Origin: Streptomyces sp. 2131.1
GTDB taxonomy: Bacteria > Actinomycetota > Actinomycetes > Streptomycetales > Streptomycetaceae
NCBI RefSeq assembly: GCF_900105515.1
Contig: NZ_FNSY01000001.1
Location: forward strand, 2,790,001-2,854,000
DNA: 64,000 nt
Direction: 5' to 3'
Numbering within the stretch: the stretch's first letter is position 1; each line of letters begins with the position of its first letter. Below the pieces are notes generated by a model. The model made no database searches. It was given only the letters and a program-made list of their open reading frames with translations, and had not been told where the DNA came from. Positions 9,668 through 18,004 of this stretch are shown piece by piece. The translations under genes were made by a program, and so were the position numbers.

Positions 9668-10066
9668 CTACCAGACGTAGGCGAGGACTTCCCCACCTAC
9701 GCCCTTCTTGCTGGCCTGCTGGCCGGTCAGGAGACCGTGGGACGTGGAGATGATCGCCACGCCCAGGCCGCCGAGGACCTTCGGCAGGTTGGTGGACTTT
9801 GCGTAGACACGCAGACCCGGCTTCGAGATTCGCTTGATGCCGGCGATCGAGCGCTCGCGGTTCGGGCCGAACTTCAGCTCGAGGACGAGGTTCTTGCCGA
9901 CCTCGGCGTCCTCGACCTTCCAGCCGGTGATGAAGCCCTCCTGCTGGAGGATCTCCGCGATGTGCGACTTGATCTTGCTGTGCGGCATCGTGACGTCGTC
10001 GTGATACGCCGAGTTCGCGTTGCGCAGACGCGTGAGCATGTCTGCGATGGGATCAGTCATGGTCAT
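9668..10066 (-). CDS. rpsH: 30S ribosomal protein S8
   Basis: S8 is a primary 16S rRNA binder, and in E. coli it represses the spc operon. The 132-residue product starts [18 protein letters not shown] and ends with [19 protein letters not shown] then EVLAYVW. I selected ATG 10066, which has GAAGG upstream and gives the standard length; a second ATG at 10060 is possible. A 224-base gap separates it from rpsZ. Confidence 0.97.
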   Translation of the reverse strand: MTMTDPIADMLTRLRNANSAYHDDVTMPHSKIKSHIAEILQQEGFITGWKVEDAEVGKNLVLELKFGPNRERSIAGIKRISKPGLRVYAKSTNLPKVLGGLGVAIISTSHGLLTGQQASKKGVGGEVLAYVW

Positions 10067-10290
10067 GAGTTGGCCTTCGGCCTCTCTCGCCGGGGTTTCC
10101 TGTATGCGCCATCCCTCTCCCCGCTCAGAGGCGGGACGGGTGCGGTGCGGGGACCTACGGCGTAGTAAGTCGGTCATGGGCGGCAGGCGCCCAACCCTGC
10201 AAGCCTACGGCATGCGGGGCCGGGCTCCTGCCGACCAGATGCTTACCGAGAGTCTCCGGTGATTCCCAACGCCCAAAGGGCGAAGGAGAA
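10067..10290. other. rpsZ-rpsH gap without a gene
   Basis: These 224 bases carry no convincing gene. Apart from the rpsH ribosome binding site next to 10066, I see no clear promoter or long hairpin. The gap is unusually long for the spc operon and could hold the S8 feedback site, but I cannot identify the E. coli-like S8 target structure by eye. Confidence 0.4.
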
Positions 10291-10476
10291 TTACCAGGAG
10301 CTCTTGGTCACGCCCGGCAGCTCGCCACGGTGAGCCATCTCACGAAGGCACACGCGGCACAGGCCGAACTTGCGGTAGACGGAGTGGGGCCGGCCGCAGC
10401 GCTGGCACCGGGTGTAACCCCGGACGCCGAACTTCGGCTTGCGGGCGGCCTTAGCGATCAGAGCCTTCTTCGCCAC
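10291..10476 (-). CDS. rpsZ: 30S ribosomal protein S14, zinc-binding type
   Basis: This 61-residue S14 has the zinc pattern C-x2-C (CQRC) and C-x2-C (CRVC) separated by the HSVYRKFGL stretch, which defines the short C+ form. It is part of the small-subunit head. Streptomyces genomes often carry a second, zinc-free S14 elsewhere under zinc control; this copy is the operon-borne one. It starts just after the rplE stop. Confidence 0.97.
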   Translation of the reverse strand: MAKKALIAKAARKPKFGVRGYTRCQRCGRPHSVYRKFGLCRVCLREMAHRGELPGVTKSSW

Positions 10477-10478
10477 GG

Positions 10479-11036
10479 TCAGTTCTCCTTGAACGGGAAG
10501 CCGAGGTGACGAAGGAGGGCACGACCCTCGTCGTCATTGGTCGCCGTGGTGACCACGGTGATGTCCATGCCCCGGACCCGGTCGATCTTGTCCTGGTCGA
10601 TCTCGTGGAACATGACCTGCTCCGTGAGACCGAAGGTGTAGTTGCCACGGCCGTCGAACTGCTTCGGCGACAGGCCGCGGAAGTCACGGATACGCGGAAG
10701 CGCGAGCGACAGCGTACGGTCCAGGAACTCCCACATGCGGTCACCGCGGAGGGTGACGTGGCAGCCGATCGGCTGCCCCTCGCGCAGCTTGAACTGCGCG
10801 ATCGACTTGCGGGCCTTGGTGACGGCCGGCTTCTGACCGGTGATCGTGGTGAGGTCCTTGACGGCACCGTCGATCAGCTTGGAGTCGCGGGCGGCGTCGC
10901 CCACACCCATGTTGACCACGATCTTGACCAGACCGGGAATCTGCATGACGTTCTCGTAGGAGAACTCCTCACGCAGCTTGCCGGCGATTTCCTCGCGGTA
11001 GCGCGTCTTGAGACGCGGCGCGGTGGTGGTAGTCAT
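10479..11036 (-). CDS. rplE: 50S ribosomal protein L5
   Basis: L5 binds 5S rRNA in the central protuberance. The 185-residue product has the [20 protein letters not shown] signature near residue 33 and the conserved [20 protein letters not shown] region. Its ATG at 11036 overlaps the rplX stop (ATGA), a coupling typical of this operon. Confidence 0.98.
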   Translation of the reverse strand: MTTTTAPRLKTRYREEIAGKLREEFSYENVMQIPGLVKIVVNMGVGDAARDSKLIDGAVKDLTTITGQKPAVTKARKSIAQFKLREGQPIGCHVTLRGDRMWEFLDRTLSLALPRIRDFRGLSPKQFDGRGNYTFGLTEQVMFHEIDQDKIDRVRGMDITVVTTATNDDEGRALLRHLGFPFKEN

Positions 11037-11359
11037 CAGATGTCCTCACCGGTGCGCTTGGCAACACGGATCTTGTTGCCCTCGTCGTCAAAGCGGTAGC
11101 CGACGCGAGTAACGACCTTGTTGCCGTCCTTCTCAACAACCAGCTGCACGTTGCTGACGTGGATCGGGGCCTCGGTCGTCACAATGCCACCGGTCTGCGA
11201 ACCGCGAGCGGTCTGGCCGGCCTTGGTGTGCTTCTTGACCCGGTTGACACCCTCGACGAGGACGCGGTCCTGAGCGGGGTAGGCCACGATGACCTTGCCC
11301 TGCTTGCCCTTGTCCTTACCGGTGATGACCTGTACCAGGTCGCCCTTCTTGATCTTCAT
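11036..11359 (-). CDS. rplX: 50S ribosomal protein L24
   Basis: L24 initiates large-subunit assembly. The 107-residue product begins [20 protein letters not shown], the KOW motif that defines the family. It is flanked by rplN and rplE with minimal spacing. Confidence 0.98.
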   Translation of the reverse strand: MKIKKGDLVQVITGKDKGKQGKVIVAYPAQDRVLVEGVNRVKKHTKAGQTARGSQTGGIVTTEAPIHVSNVQLVVEKDGNKVVTRVGYRFDDEGNKIRVAKRTGEDI

Positions 11360-11361
11360 GC

Positions 11362-11730
11362 TTACAGCACCTCCGGCGCGAGCGAGATGATCTTCATGAA
11401 CTTCTTCTCGCGCAGCTCACGGCCCACCGGGCCGAAGATACGGGTGCCGCGGGGGTCGCCGTCGTTCTTCAGAATGACGGCGGCGTTCTCGTCGAAGCGG
11501 ATGTACGAGCCATCCTGGCGACGACGCTCCTTGACGGTGCGAACGATGACCGCCTTGACGACGTCACCCTTCTTCACGTTGCCACCGGGGATCGCGTCCT
11601 TGACGGTGGCGACGATGACGTCACCGATGCCCGCGTAGCGGCGACCCGAGCCACCGAGAACACGGATGGTGAGAATTTCCTTCGCACCCGTGTTGTCGGC
11701 GACACGCAGTCGCGACTCCTGCTGGATCAC
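11362..11730 (-). CDS. rplN: 50S ribosomal protein L14
   Basis: L14 lies at the subunit interface. The 122-residue product starts at GTG 11730 as [20 protein letters not shown] and contains the [20 protein letters not shown] signature. It is the first gene after two hairpins that mark the traditional S10/spc operon boundary. Confidence 0.98.
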   Translation of the reverse strand: MIQQESRLRVADNTGAKEILTIRVLGGSGRRYAGIGDVIVATVKDAIPGGNVKKGDVVKAVIVRTVKERRRQDGSYIRFDENAAVILKNDGDPRGTRIFGPVGRELREKKFMKIISLAPEVL

Positions 11731-11759
11731 GTCTATCTCCTGATCGTCTGCCGGTTCCC

Positions 11760-11789
11760 GGCAGGGGCTCCGTTGCGGGAGCCCCTGCC
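11760..11789 (-). terminator. 12-bp hairpin at the S10/spc boundary
   Basis: Arms GGCAGGGGCTCC (11760-11771) and its exact complement (11778-11789) enclose a six-base loop. With the next hairpin it forms a pair in the 100-bp rpsQ-rplN gap. No U-tract follows, so partial termination or RNA processing is equally possible. Confidence 0.65.
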
Positions 11790-11806
11790 GAGCCTGGCGG
11801 AACTGA

Positions 11807-11828
11807 CCTGAGGGGAAGTCCCCTCAGG
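11807..11828 (-). terminator. 9-bp hairpin directly after rpsQ
   Basis: Perfect arms CCTGAGGGG (11807-11815) and CCCCTCAGG (11820-11828) with loop AAGT sit two bases beyond the rpsQ stop. It is the first of two tandem stem-loops between the S10 and spc blocks. Confidence 0.65.
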
Positions 11829-11830
11829 AA

Positions 11831-12115
11831 TTACTTGGCCTTCTCGAGGATCTCGACGATGCGCCACCGCTTCGTGGCGGACAGCGGCCGGGTCTCCATC
11901 AGGAGGACGCGGTCGCCGACGCCGGCGGCGTTCTGCTCGTCGTGGGCCTTGAGCTTGTTCGTACGGCGGATGACCTTGCCGTACAGCGCGTGCTTCACGC
12001 GGTCCTCGACGGCGACGACGACGGTCTTGTCCATCTTGTCGCTGACGACGAGGCCCTCGCGGGTCTTGCGGAAGCCGCGCTCGGTCTTGGTCTCAGTCAC
12101 AGTCTTCTCGCTCAT
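11831..12115 (-). CDS. rpsQ: 30S ribosomal protein S17
   Basis: S17 is a primary 16S rRNA binder with an OB fold. The 94-residue product has [20 protein letters not shown] and the conserved [20 protein letters not shown] end. The N-terminal extension [15 protein letters not shown] is actinobacterial. Its ATG overlaps the rpmC stop (TGATG). Confidence 0.98.
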   Translation of the reverse strand: MSEKTVTETKTERGFRKTREGLVVSDKMDKTVVVAVEDRVKHALYGKVIRRTNKLKAHDEQNAAGVGDRVLLMETRPLSATKRWRIVEILEKAK

Positions 12116-12339
12116 CAGACGCTCTCCACCGTCTCGATACCGAGCTCGCGCTCGCGCATCAGGGTGTAGATCCGGGCGATGTCCTTACGGACGGACTTGA
12201 GCCGACCGTGGTTCTCGAGCTGGCCCGTCGCCGCCTGGAAGCGGAGGTTGAACAGCTCTTCCTTGGCCTCGCGGAGCTTGTTCAGGAGCTCCTCGTTGCC
12301 CAGCTCGCGCAGCTCGGACGCCTTGGTACCGGCCGACAT
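12115..12339 (-). CDS. rpmC: 50S ribosomal protein L29
   Basis: L29 is at the peptide exit site and helps dock trigger factor and SRP. The 74-residue product begins [20 protein letters not shown] and carries the L29 helix pair ([19 protein letters not shown]). ATG 12339 overlaps the rplP stop; a GTG one codon earlier would add only one residue. Confidence 0.97.
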   Translation of the reverse strand: MSAGTKASELRELGNEELLNKLREAKEELFNLRFQAATGQLENHGRLKSVRKDIARIYTLMRERELGIETVESV

Positions 12340-12758
12340 CACGCTTCACCTGCCTCGCGCTTGACGATCCGGCACTTCATCGGCAGCTTGTGGGCCGCGC
12401 GAGTAAGCGCCTCACGGGCGATCTTCTCGTTGGGGTACGACAGCTCGAACATGACGCGTCCGGGCTTGACGTTGGCAATCCACCACTCCGGCGAACCCTT
12501 ACCGGAACCCATGCGGGTCTCGGCAGGCTTCTTGGTGAGGGGACGGTCCGGGTAGATGTTGATCCAGACCTTGCCGCCACGCTTGATGTGACGGGTCATC
12601 GCGATACGAGCGGACTCGATCTGACGGTTCGTCACGTACGCCGGGGTCAGCGCCTGGATGCCGTACTCGCCGAACGCAACCTGCGTGCCACCCTTGGACA
12701 TGCCGCTGCGCTTCGGGTGGTGCTGCTTGCGGTGCTTGACCCTACGGGGGATCAGCAT
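12339..12758 (-). CDS. rplP: 50S ribosomal protein L16
   Basis: L16 organises the A-site region of the large subunit. The 139-residue product begins [19 protein letters not shown] and has the universal [19 protein letters not shown] and [19 protein letters not shown] segments. It starts five bases after the rpsC stop. Confidence 0.98.
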   Translation of the reverse strand: MLIPRRVKHRKQHHPKRSGMSKGGTQVAFGEYGIQALTPAYVTNRQIESARIAMTRHIKRGGKVWINIYPDRPLTKKPAETRMGSGKGSPEWWIANVKPGRVMFELSYPNEKIAREALTRAAHKLPMKCRIVKREAGEA

Positions 12759-12763
12759 TTCGG

Positions 12764-13600
12764 TCAGGCCTCCGTTCCGGTGCTCTCAGCAGCCGGAGCA
12801 GCGGCGGGCGCCTCGGCCTTGGGGGCCTCGGCGGCCGGAGCCGACTGCTGCGGCTTGCGGCCGCGTCCGCCACGCTCGCCACCGCGGCCACCGCGGCCGG
12901 CCGGACGGTCAGCGCCGCCACGGGCCGGGCGGTTGCCCGCACGGGCAGCAGCGTTCTCGGCGCGGACCTCGGCGATGTTCTTGACGTCGCCCTTGTAGAT
13001 CCAGACCTTCACGCCGATGCGGCCGAAGGTCGTCTTGGCCTCGAAGAAGCCGTAGTCGACGTTCGCGCGGAGCGTGTGCAGGGGCACACGGCCCTCGCGG
13101 TAGAACTCCGAGCGGGACATCTCGGCGCCGCCGAGGCGACCGCCGCACTGGACCTTGATGCCCTTGGCGCCGGCCTTCATCGTGCTCTGCATGCTCTTGC
13201 GCATGGCACGACGGAAGGAGACGCGGGAGGAGAGCTGCTCGGCGACGGCCTGGGCCACCAGCTGAGCGTCCACCTCGGGGTTCTTGACCTCGAGGATGTT
13301 CAGCTGGACCTGCTTGCCGGTCAGCTTCTCCAGCTCGCCGCGGATGCGGTCGGCCTCGGCGCCGCGGCGGCCGATGACGATGCCCGGACGAGCGGTGTGG
13401 ATGTCGACGCGGACGCGGTCGCGGGTGCGCTCGATCTCAACCTTCGAGATGCCGGCGCGCTCCATGCCCTTCGTCATCATGCGACGAATGGCGACGTCTT
13501 CCTTGACGTAGTCCTTGTACAGCTTGTCGGCGTACCAGCGGGACTTGAAGTCCGTGGTGATGCCGAGCCGGAACCCGTGCGGGTTTACCTTCTGGCCCAT
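12764..13600 (-). CDS. rpsC: 30S ribosomal protein S3
   Basis: S3 forms part of the mRNA entry channel. The 278-residue product opens [20 protein letters not shown], has the KH domain near residues 40-110 ([20 protein letters not shown]) and the C-terminal S3 domain. Beyond residue 215 it carries a long RGG-rich and alanine/proline-rich tail ([20 protein letters not shown]), normal in length for Streptomyces S3 but much longer than in E. coli. The ATG overlaps the rplV stop (TAATG). Confidence 0.98.
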   Translation of the reverse strand: MGQKVNPHGFRLGITTDFKSRWYADKLYKDYVKEDVAIRRMMTKGMERAGISKVEIERTRDRVRVDIHTARPGIVIGRRGAEADRIRGELEKLTGKQVQLNILEVKNPEVDAQLVAQAVAEQLSSRVSFRRAMRKSMQSTMKAGAKGIKVQCGGRLGGAEMSRSEFYREGRVPLHTLRANVDYGFFEAKTTFGRIGVKVWIYKGDVKNIAEVRAENAAARAGNRPARGGADRPAGRGGRGGERGGRGRKPQQSAPAAEAPKAEAPAAAPAAESTGTEA

Positions 13601-13947
13601 TACCGGGTTCCTTCCTTGCTGCTGACGACCACGGTGATGTGGCTGGTCCGCTTACGGATCCGGTAGGCACGGCCCTGGGCACGCGGACGGAACCGCTTCA
13701 GGGTCGGACCCTCGTCCACGTACGCCTCGCTGATGACCAGCGAAGAGGCGTCGGTGTGGTCGTAGTTGTGTGCGGCGTTGGCAATGGCGCTGTCCAGCAC
13801 CTTGCCGACCGGCACGCTCGCGGCCTGCGGGGCGAAACGCAGGACCGCCTGAGCCTCCGTGGCATCCATGCCACGGATGAGGTCCACCACGCGGCGGGCC
13901 TTCATGGGCGTGACGCGGATGTACCGCGCCTGGGCCCTGGCTTCCAT
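13600..13947 (-). CDS. rplV: 50S ribosomal protein L22
   Basis: L22 lines the exit tunnel at the macrolide-sensing constriction. The 115-residue product starts [20 protein letters not shown] and ends in [21 protein letters not shown] chose ATG 13947 with GAAGGGAC upstream, giving the standard length; an upstream in-frame ATG at 13971 would add eight non-conserved residues. Confidence 0.97.
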   Translation of the reverse strand: MEARAQARYIRVTPMKARRVVDLIRGMDATEAQAVLRFAPQAASVPVGKVLDSAIANAAHNYDHTDASSLVISEAYVDEGPTLKRFRPRAQGRAYRIRKRTSHITVVVSSKEGTR

Positions 13948-13987
13948 GGTTGTCCCTTCGGTGTAAGTCATAGTCAGTCACCCCGCT

Positions 13988-14269
13988 TTAGCGGCGCTTC
14001 GACTTCCGGTCGTCCTTGACGTGGCCGCGGAAGGTGCGAGTCGGCGAGAACTCGCCGAGCTTGTGGCCGACCATCGACTCGGTGACGAACACCGGGACGT
14101 GGATCTTGCCGTTGTGCACCGCGATGGTGTGACCCAGCATGGCCGGGACGATCATCGAGCGACGGGACCAGGTCTTGATGACGTTCTTGGTGCCGGCCTC
14201 GTTCTGTACGTCCACCTTCTTGGCGAGGTGGCCGTCGACGAAGGGCCCCTTCTTGAGACTGCGCGGCAT
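13988..14269 (-). CDS. rpsS: 30S ribosomal protein S19
   Basis: S19 pairs with S13 in the head of the small subunit. The 93-residue product begins [20 protein letters not shown] and has the [20 protein letters not shown] signature. It lies between rplB and rplV in standard S10 order. Confidence 0.98.
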   Translation of the reverse strand: MPRSLKKGPFVDGHLAKKVDVQNEAGTKNVIKTWSRRSMIVPAMLGHTIAVHNGKIHVPVFVTESMVGHKLGEFSPTRTFRGHVKDDRKSKRR

Positions 14270-14281
14270 CTAAACCCGCTC

Positions 14282-15118
14282 CTAGCGCTTCTTGTTCGTC
14301 TTGCGGCGGCGGACGATGTACTTGTTCGACGCCTTCTTGGGCGAACGAGTACGACCTTCCTTCTTACCCCACGGCGAAACCGGGTGACGGCCACCGGAGG
14401 TCTTACCCTCACCACCACCGTGCGGGTGGTCGACCGGGTTCATCACGACACCACGGACGGTCGGGCGGACGCCCTTCCACCGCATGCGGCCGGCCTTGCC
14501 CCAGTTGATGTTCGACTGCTCGGCGTTGCCGACCTCGCCGATGGTGGCGCGGCAGCGGGCGTCGACCAGGCGGATCTCACCCGACGGCATACGAAGGTGG
14601 GCCATGGTGCCCTCCTTCGCCAGCAGCTGCACGGAGGCACCCGCGGAGCGGGCGAACTTCGCGCCGCCGCCGGGCCGCAGCTCGATGGCGTGGATGGTCG
14701 TACCGACCGGGATGTTGCGCAGCGCCAGGTTGTTGCCGGGCTTGATGTCGGCGGCCGGGCCGTTCTCGACACGGTCGCCCTGCGCCAGGCCACGCGGCGC
14801 GATGATGTAGCGCTTCTCGCCGTCCGCGTAGTGCAGGAGCGCGATGCGCGCGGTGCGGTTGGGGTCGTACTCGATGTGCGCGACCTTGGCCGGCACGCCG
14901 TCCTTGTCGTGACGACGGAAGTCGATCACGCGGTAGGCGCGCTTGTGGCCACCACCCTGGTGGCGAACGGTCACACGACCGGTGTTGTTACGGCCGCCCT
15001 TGCTGTGCAGGGGGCGGACCAGCGACTTCTCCGGCGTGGACCGCGTGATCTCGACAAAGTCGGCGACGCTGGAGCCACGACGGCCCGGGGTCGTCGGCTT
15101 GTACTTGCGGATACCCAT
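14282..15118 (-). CDS. rplB: 50S ribosomal protein L2
   Basis: L2 is required for subunit association and peptidyl transfer. The 278-residue product has the conserved C-terminal [20 protein letters not shown] with the functionally important histidine, and the N-terminal [20 protein letters not shown]. About 38 bases separate it from rplW. Confidence 0.98.
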   Translation of the reverse strand: MGIRKYKPTTPGRRGSSVADFVEITRSTPEKSLVRPLHSKGGRNNTGRVTVRHQGGGHKRAYRVIDFRRHDKDGVPAKVAHIEYDPNRTARIALLHYADGEKRYIIAPRGLAQGDRVENGPAADIKPGNNLALRNIPVGTTIHAIELRPGGGAKFARSAGASVQLLAKEGTMAHLRMPSGEIRLVDARCRATIGEVGNAEQSNINWGKAGRMRWKGVRPTVRGVVMNPVDHPHGGGEGKTSGGRHPVSPWGKKEGRTRSPKKASNKYIVRRRKTNKKR

Positions 15119-15156
15119 TTCTCAGTCCTCGTCCGATTCCGGACGACTCGGCCTCA

Positions 15157-15480
15157 CTAGGAGGTCGGGCCGCCGAAGATGTCGATACGGTCGCCCTCAG
15201 CGAGGGTCACGATGGCGCGCTTGGTGTCAGCGCGCTTGCCGAAACCGCTCTTGGTGCGCTTGCGCTTGCCCTGGCGGTTGATCGTGTTGACCCCGGTGAC
15301 CTTGACCGAGAAGACCGCTTCCACGGCCTGCTTGATCTGGGTCTTGTTGGAGCCCGGCGCGACGATGAACGTGTACTTGTTCTCGTCGAGCAGCGCGTAG
15401 CTCTTCTCCGAGACAACCGGCTTGACGAGAACGTCGCGCGGGTCGTCGTAGGTCTTGCTGGTAACGGTCGCCTCGCTCAT
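15157..15480 (-). CDS. rplW: 50S ribosomal protein L23
   Basis: L23 is the main docking site for trigger factor and SRP at the tunnel exit. The 107-residue product shows [20 protein letters not shown] and [20 protein letters not shown], both typical. Its ATG overlaps the rplD stop at 15480. Confidence 0.97.
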   Translation of the reverse strand: MSEATVTSKTYDDPRDVLVKPVVSEKSYALLDENKYTFIVAPGSNKTQIKQAVEAVFSVKVTGVNTINRQGKRKRTKSGFGKRADTKRAIVTLAEGDRIDIFGGPTS

Positions 15481-16130
15481 CAGGCGTCGCTCCCTTCGGT
15501 CTCAGCGGTCTGGGGGCCAGACACGAAGGACTCGAAGGCGGCCTGGGTGAAGACCACGTCGTCGGAGACGATCACGTCGTACGTGTTCAGCTGGCCCGGC
15601 TCCAGGATGTGCACCTGGGGCAGGTTGCGGGCGGAGAGCCACGCGGCCTCGTCGGCGCGGTCGACGACCAGGAGCAGGTTCTTGCGCTCCGAGATCTTGC
15701 CGAACAGCGTCTTGGCGGCCTTGGTGGAGATCGCACCCTCGACCACGCCGGTGACGACGTGGATGCGGGAGTGACGCGCCCGGTCGGAGAGGGCACCGCG
15801 GAGGGCGGCGGCCTTCATCTTCTTCGGGGTGCGCTGCGAGTAGTCACGCGGCTGCGGGCCGTGGACGACGCCACCGCCGACGAACTGCGGCGCACGGGTC
15901 GAACCCTGGCGCGCGCGGCCGGTGCCCTTCTGGCGGTAGGGCTTGCGCCCACCACCGCGGACCTCGCCACGGGTCTTGGTCTTGTGCGTGCCCTGACGGG
16001 CAGCTGCCAGCTGTGCGACGACGACCTGGTGGATCAGCGGAACGCTGGTCTTCGCGTCGAAGATCTCCGCGGGGAGCTCGACGGTACCGGCCTTGTCGCC
16101 TGCCGGCGAAAGGATGTCAATGGTGCTCAT
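15480..16130 (-). CDS. rplD: 50S ribosomal protein L4
   Basis: L4 lines the exit tunnel, and in E. coli represses the S10 operon. The 216-residue product has the tunnel loop [20 protein letters not shown] with [15 protein letters not shown] 16130 gives the family start [15 protein letters not shown]; the reading frame extends 99 bases further into rplC without similarity. Whether L4 autoregulation operates here is unknown. Confidence 0.97.
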   Translation of the reverse strand: MSTIDILSPAGDKAGTVELPAEIFDAKTSVPLIHQVVVAQLAAARQGTHKTKTRGEVRGGGRKPYRQKGTGRARQGSTRAPQFVGGGVVHGPQPRDYSQRTPKKMKAAALRGALSDRARHSRIHVVTGVVEGAISTKAAKTLFGKISERKNLLLVVDRADEAAWLSARNLPQVHILEPGQLNTYDVIVSDDVVFTQAAFESFVSGPQTAETEGSDA

Positions 16131-16134
16131 TACC

Positions 16135-16779
16135 TCAAGCCCCCTTGGCCGCGGTACGGACCAGGACGAGGCCGCCGTTCGGACCGGGGACCGCGCCCTT
16201 GATGAGGAGCAGACCCTTCTCCGCGTCAACCGCGTGGATGGTCAGGTTCTGGGTGGTGACGCGCTCGTTACCCATGCGACCGGCCATGCGCATGCCCTTG
16301 AAGACACGCCCAGGGGTGGCGCAGCCACCGATCGAACCGGGGGAACGGTGCTTGCGCTGCACGCCGTGACCGGCGCCGAGGCCCCGGAAGTTGTGACGCT
16401 TCATGACACCGGCGAAGCCCTTGCCCTTGCTCTTGCCCGTGACGTCGACCTTGACGCCGGACTCGAACACCTCGGCATTGATCTCCTGGCCGAGCGTGTA
16501 CTCGCTCGCGTCAGGGGTACGGATCTCCACCAGGTGGCGGCGCGGGGTGACGTCGGCCTTGGCGAAGTGACCCTTGAGGGGCTTGTTCACCTTGCGCGGG
16601 TCGATCTCGCCGAAGGCGATCTGCACCGACTCGTAGCCGTCGCTGTCGTTCGTACGGACCTGCGTCACGACGCACGGACCGGCCTTGACGACGGTCACCG
16701 GGACGACCCGGTTGTTCTCGTCCCAGACCTGGGTCATGCCGAGCTTCTCGCCCAGGACGCCCTTGATGTTCTTGCTCAT
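16135..16779 (-). CDS. rplC: 50S ribosomal protein L3
   Basis: L3 reaches toward the peptidyl transferase centre. The 214-residue product starts [20 protein letters not shown] and has the loop [20 protein letters not shown] with the [20 protein letters not shown] segment, the site where pleuromutilin and linezolid resistance changes occur in other bacteria. Both look wild type. Confidence 0.98.
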   Translation of the reverse strand: MSKNIKGVLGEKLGMTQVWDENNRVVPVTVVKAGPCVVTQVRTNDSDGYESVQIAFGEIDPRKVNKPLKGHFAKADVTPRRHLVEIRTPDASEYTLGQEINAEVFESGVKVDVTGKSKGKGFAGVMKRHNFRGLGAGHGVQRKHRSPGSIGGCATPGRVFKGMRMAGRMGNERVTTQNLTIHAVDAEKGLLLIKGAVPGPNGGLVLVRTAAKGA

Positions 16780-16793
16780 CTCGGCCCGTCCCC

Positions 16794-17102
16794 TCAGAGC
16801 TTGATCTCGATGTCGACGCCCGCCGGCAGGTCGAGGCGCATCAGCGAGTCAACCGTCTTCGGCGTGGGGTCGAGGATGTCGATGAGGCGCTTGTGCGTGC
16901 GCATCTCGAAGTGCTCGCGAGAGTCCTTGTACTTGTGCGGCGACTTGATGACGCAGTACACGTTCTTCTCAGTGGGCAGCGGCACCGGGCCCGCGACCGA
17001 CGCACCAGTGCGGGTCACCGTCTCGACGATCTTCTTCGCCGAGGAGTCGATGACCTCGTGGTCGTAGGCCTTGAGCCGGATGCGGATCTTCTGTCCCGCC
17101 AT
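16794..17102 (-). CDS. rpsJ: 30S ribosomal protein S10 (NusE)
   Basis: S10 is a head protein and also the NusE partner of NusG and NusB in antitermination. The 102-residue product begins [20 protein letters not shown] and has [22 protein letters not shown] 17102 gives the standard length. It is the first gene of the S10 operon, preceded by a leader of roughly 300 bases. Confidence 0.98.
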   Translation of the reverse strand: MAGQKIRIRLKAYDHEVIDSSAKKIVETVTRTGASVAGPVPLPTEKNVYCVIKSPHKYKDSREHFEMRTHKRLIDILDPTPKTVDSLMRLDLPAGVDIEIKL

Positions 17103-17410
17103 GGCTACTAGTAGTCCTGTCTCTCGTTTAACGCTCTGGAACCCGGGGTTCGGTAACTTCTCCTCCGACCCACGCGGTCGGGCGTGTCGCATCCCCTCTA
17201 CGCAGAAGTCCCGAAGGATTTCCCAACCAAGGGGGTGCGGGCCGAAGACCACGCTGCCGGGGGTGAAACCCCACCGGGCGCCTGGCCGGTGCCCCACTTA
17301 CGCTTCCCGGAAGATTCCCGTACGTCCGGCCCGCATGGGGCCGACGAGTACTGTGGGACTCGCTTCCGGTCCTCCCGGCGGGAGGCGCGCAGCATTGACA
17401 CTCAACCGAG
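17103..17410 (-). promoter_or_regulatory. S10 operon leader
   Basis: This gene-free stretch precedes rpsJ. It contains a short hairpin element at 17165-17189 (CCGACCCACGCGGTCGGG core on the plus strand) that recurs almost unchanged ahead of rpsL. Several other small GC-rich stems are present (for example CTCCCGGCGGGAG near 17381). Function as a cis-regulatory leader is inferred from position and from the shared element. Confidence 0.55.
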
Positions 17411-17420
17411 CAACCTGGCT

Positions 17421-17451
17421 AGTGTGCCATACGGGTCACGAGCCTGGCCAA
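17421..17451 (-). promoter_or_regulatory. Weak candidate promoter for the S10 operon
   Basis: On the minus strand TTGGCC (17446-17451) and CACACT (17421-17426) are spaced by 19 bases, longer than the ideal 17. On the opposite strand TTGACA (17395-17400) with TAGTGT 19 bases later also resembles a promoter. The strand of the real start site cannot be decided from sequence. Confidence 0.25.
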
Positions 17452-17529
17452 TCGGGCCGGGGATCTTACCCCGGCCGAGTGGCTGGTCAAACGCGGGCAC
17501 GCATCGGGGTCCTTCACGGACCGGCCGGA

Positions 17530-17751
17530 TCAGGTACGGGTCAACGTCCAGCAGCCGCTGTACTTGTCCTCGCACAGCGACCGGTGCCGGTCGTACGGGT
17601 TCCTGGCCGGGTCCATCAGGGAGGTCGTCAGATCCCGGCGGACGATCGTCCGGGTCACGCCACCGTCCCCGTCCGCCCGGGCCACCGGGTCGACGAACGT
17701 GTAGTCCGCGTGCACCCGCACCTGGCCCCGCTCCCCCGCCGCGAACGTCAA
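17530..17751 (-). pseudogene. Short truncated remnant of an unknown protein
   Basis: A 73-codon frame reads MTFAAGERGQVRVHADYTFV and then VTRTIVRRDLTTSLMDPAR. The only possible start is TTG at 17751, directly after an in-frame TGA, and there is no ribosome binding site. The text looks like the C-terminal part of a larger exported or lipoprotein-like actinobacterial protein rather than a complete gene, but I do not recognise the family with certainty. It sits between the S10 leader and the divergent RNA repair operon. Confidence 0.4.
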
Positions 17752-18004
17752 CGGTGCTCACGGGCTCGCCCTTTCACGGTGAGTACGGGACGGCACGGGG
17801 CCGCACAAGATCACCGGACATTGTCGTCACCGCACCTGCCGTGTCCGTAACCGACCGCGTCGAACTCGTGATCCATCCGGTGCGGAGCCGAGTCCGGGAG
17901 CCCCTCGCCGAGCCGGCCGTACGCGTTATTGGTTCGTACGCGAGGGGCCCGCCCACCTACAGTTTCCGGCCGGGAACGGCGCGACGGTACGGGGGCGGAA
18001 GATC

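Noticed and set aside
17395..17425. Plus-strand promoter TTGACA with TAGTGT
   Set aside because: Spacing is 19 bases and the nearest plus-strand gene is about 580 bases away; kept only as an alternative to the weak S10 promoter.
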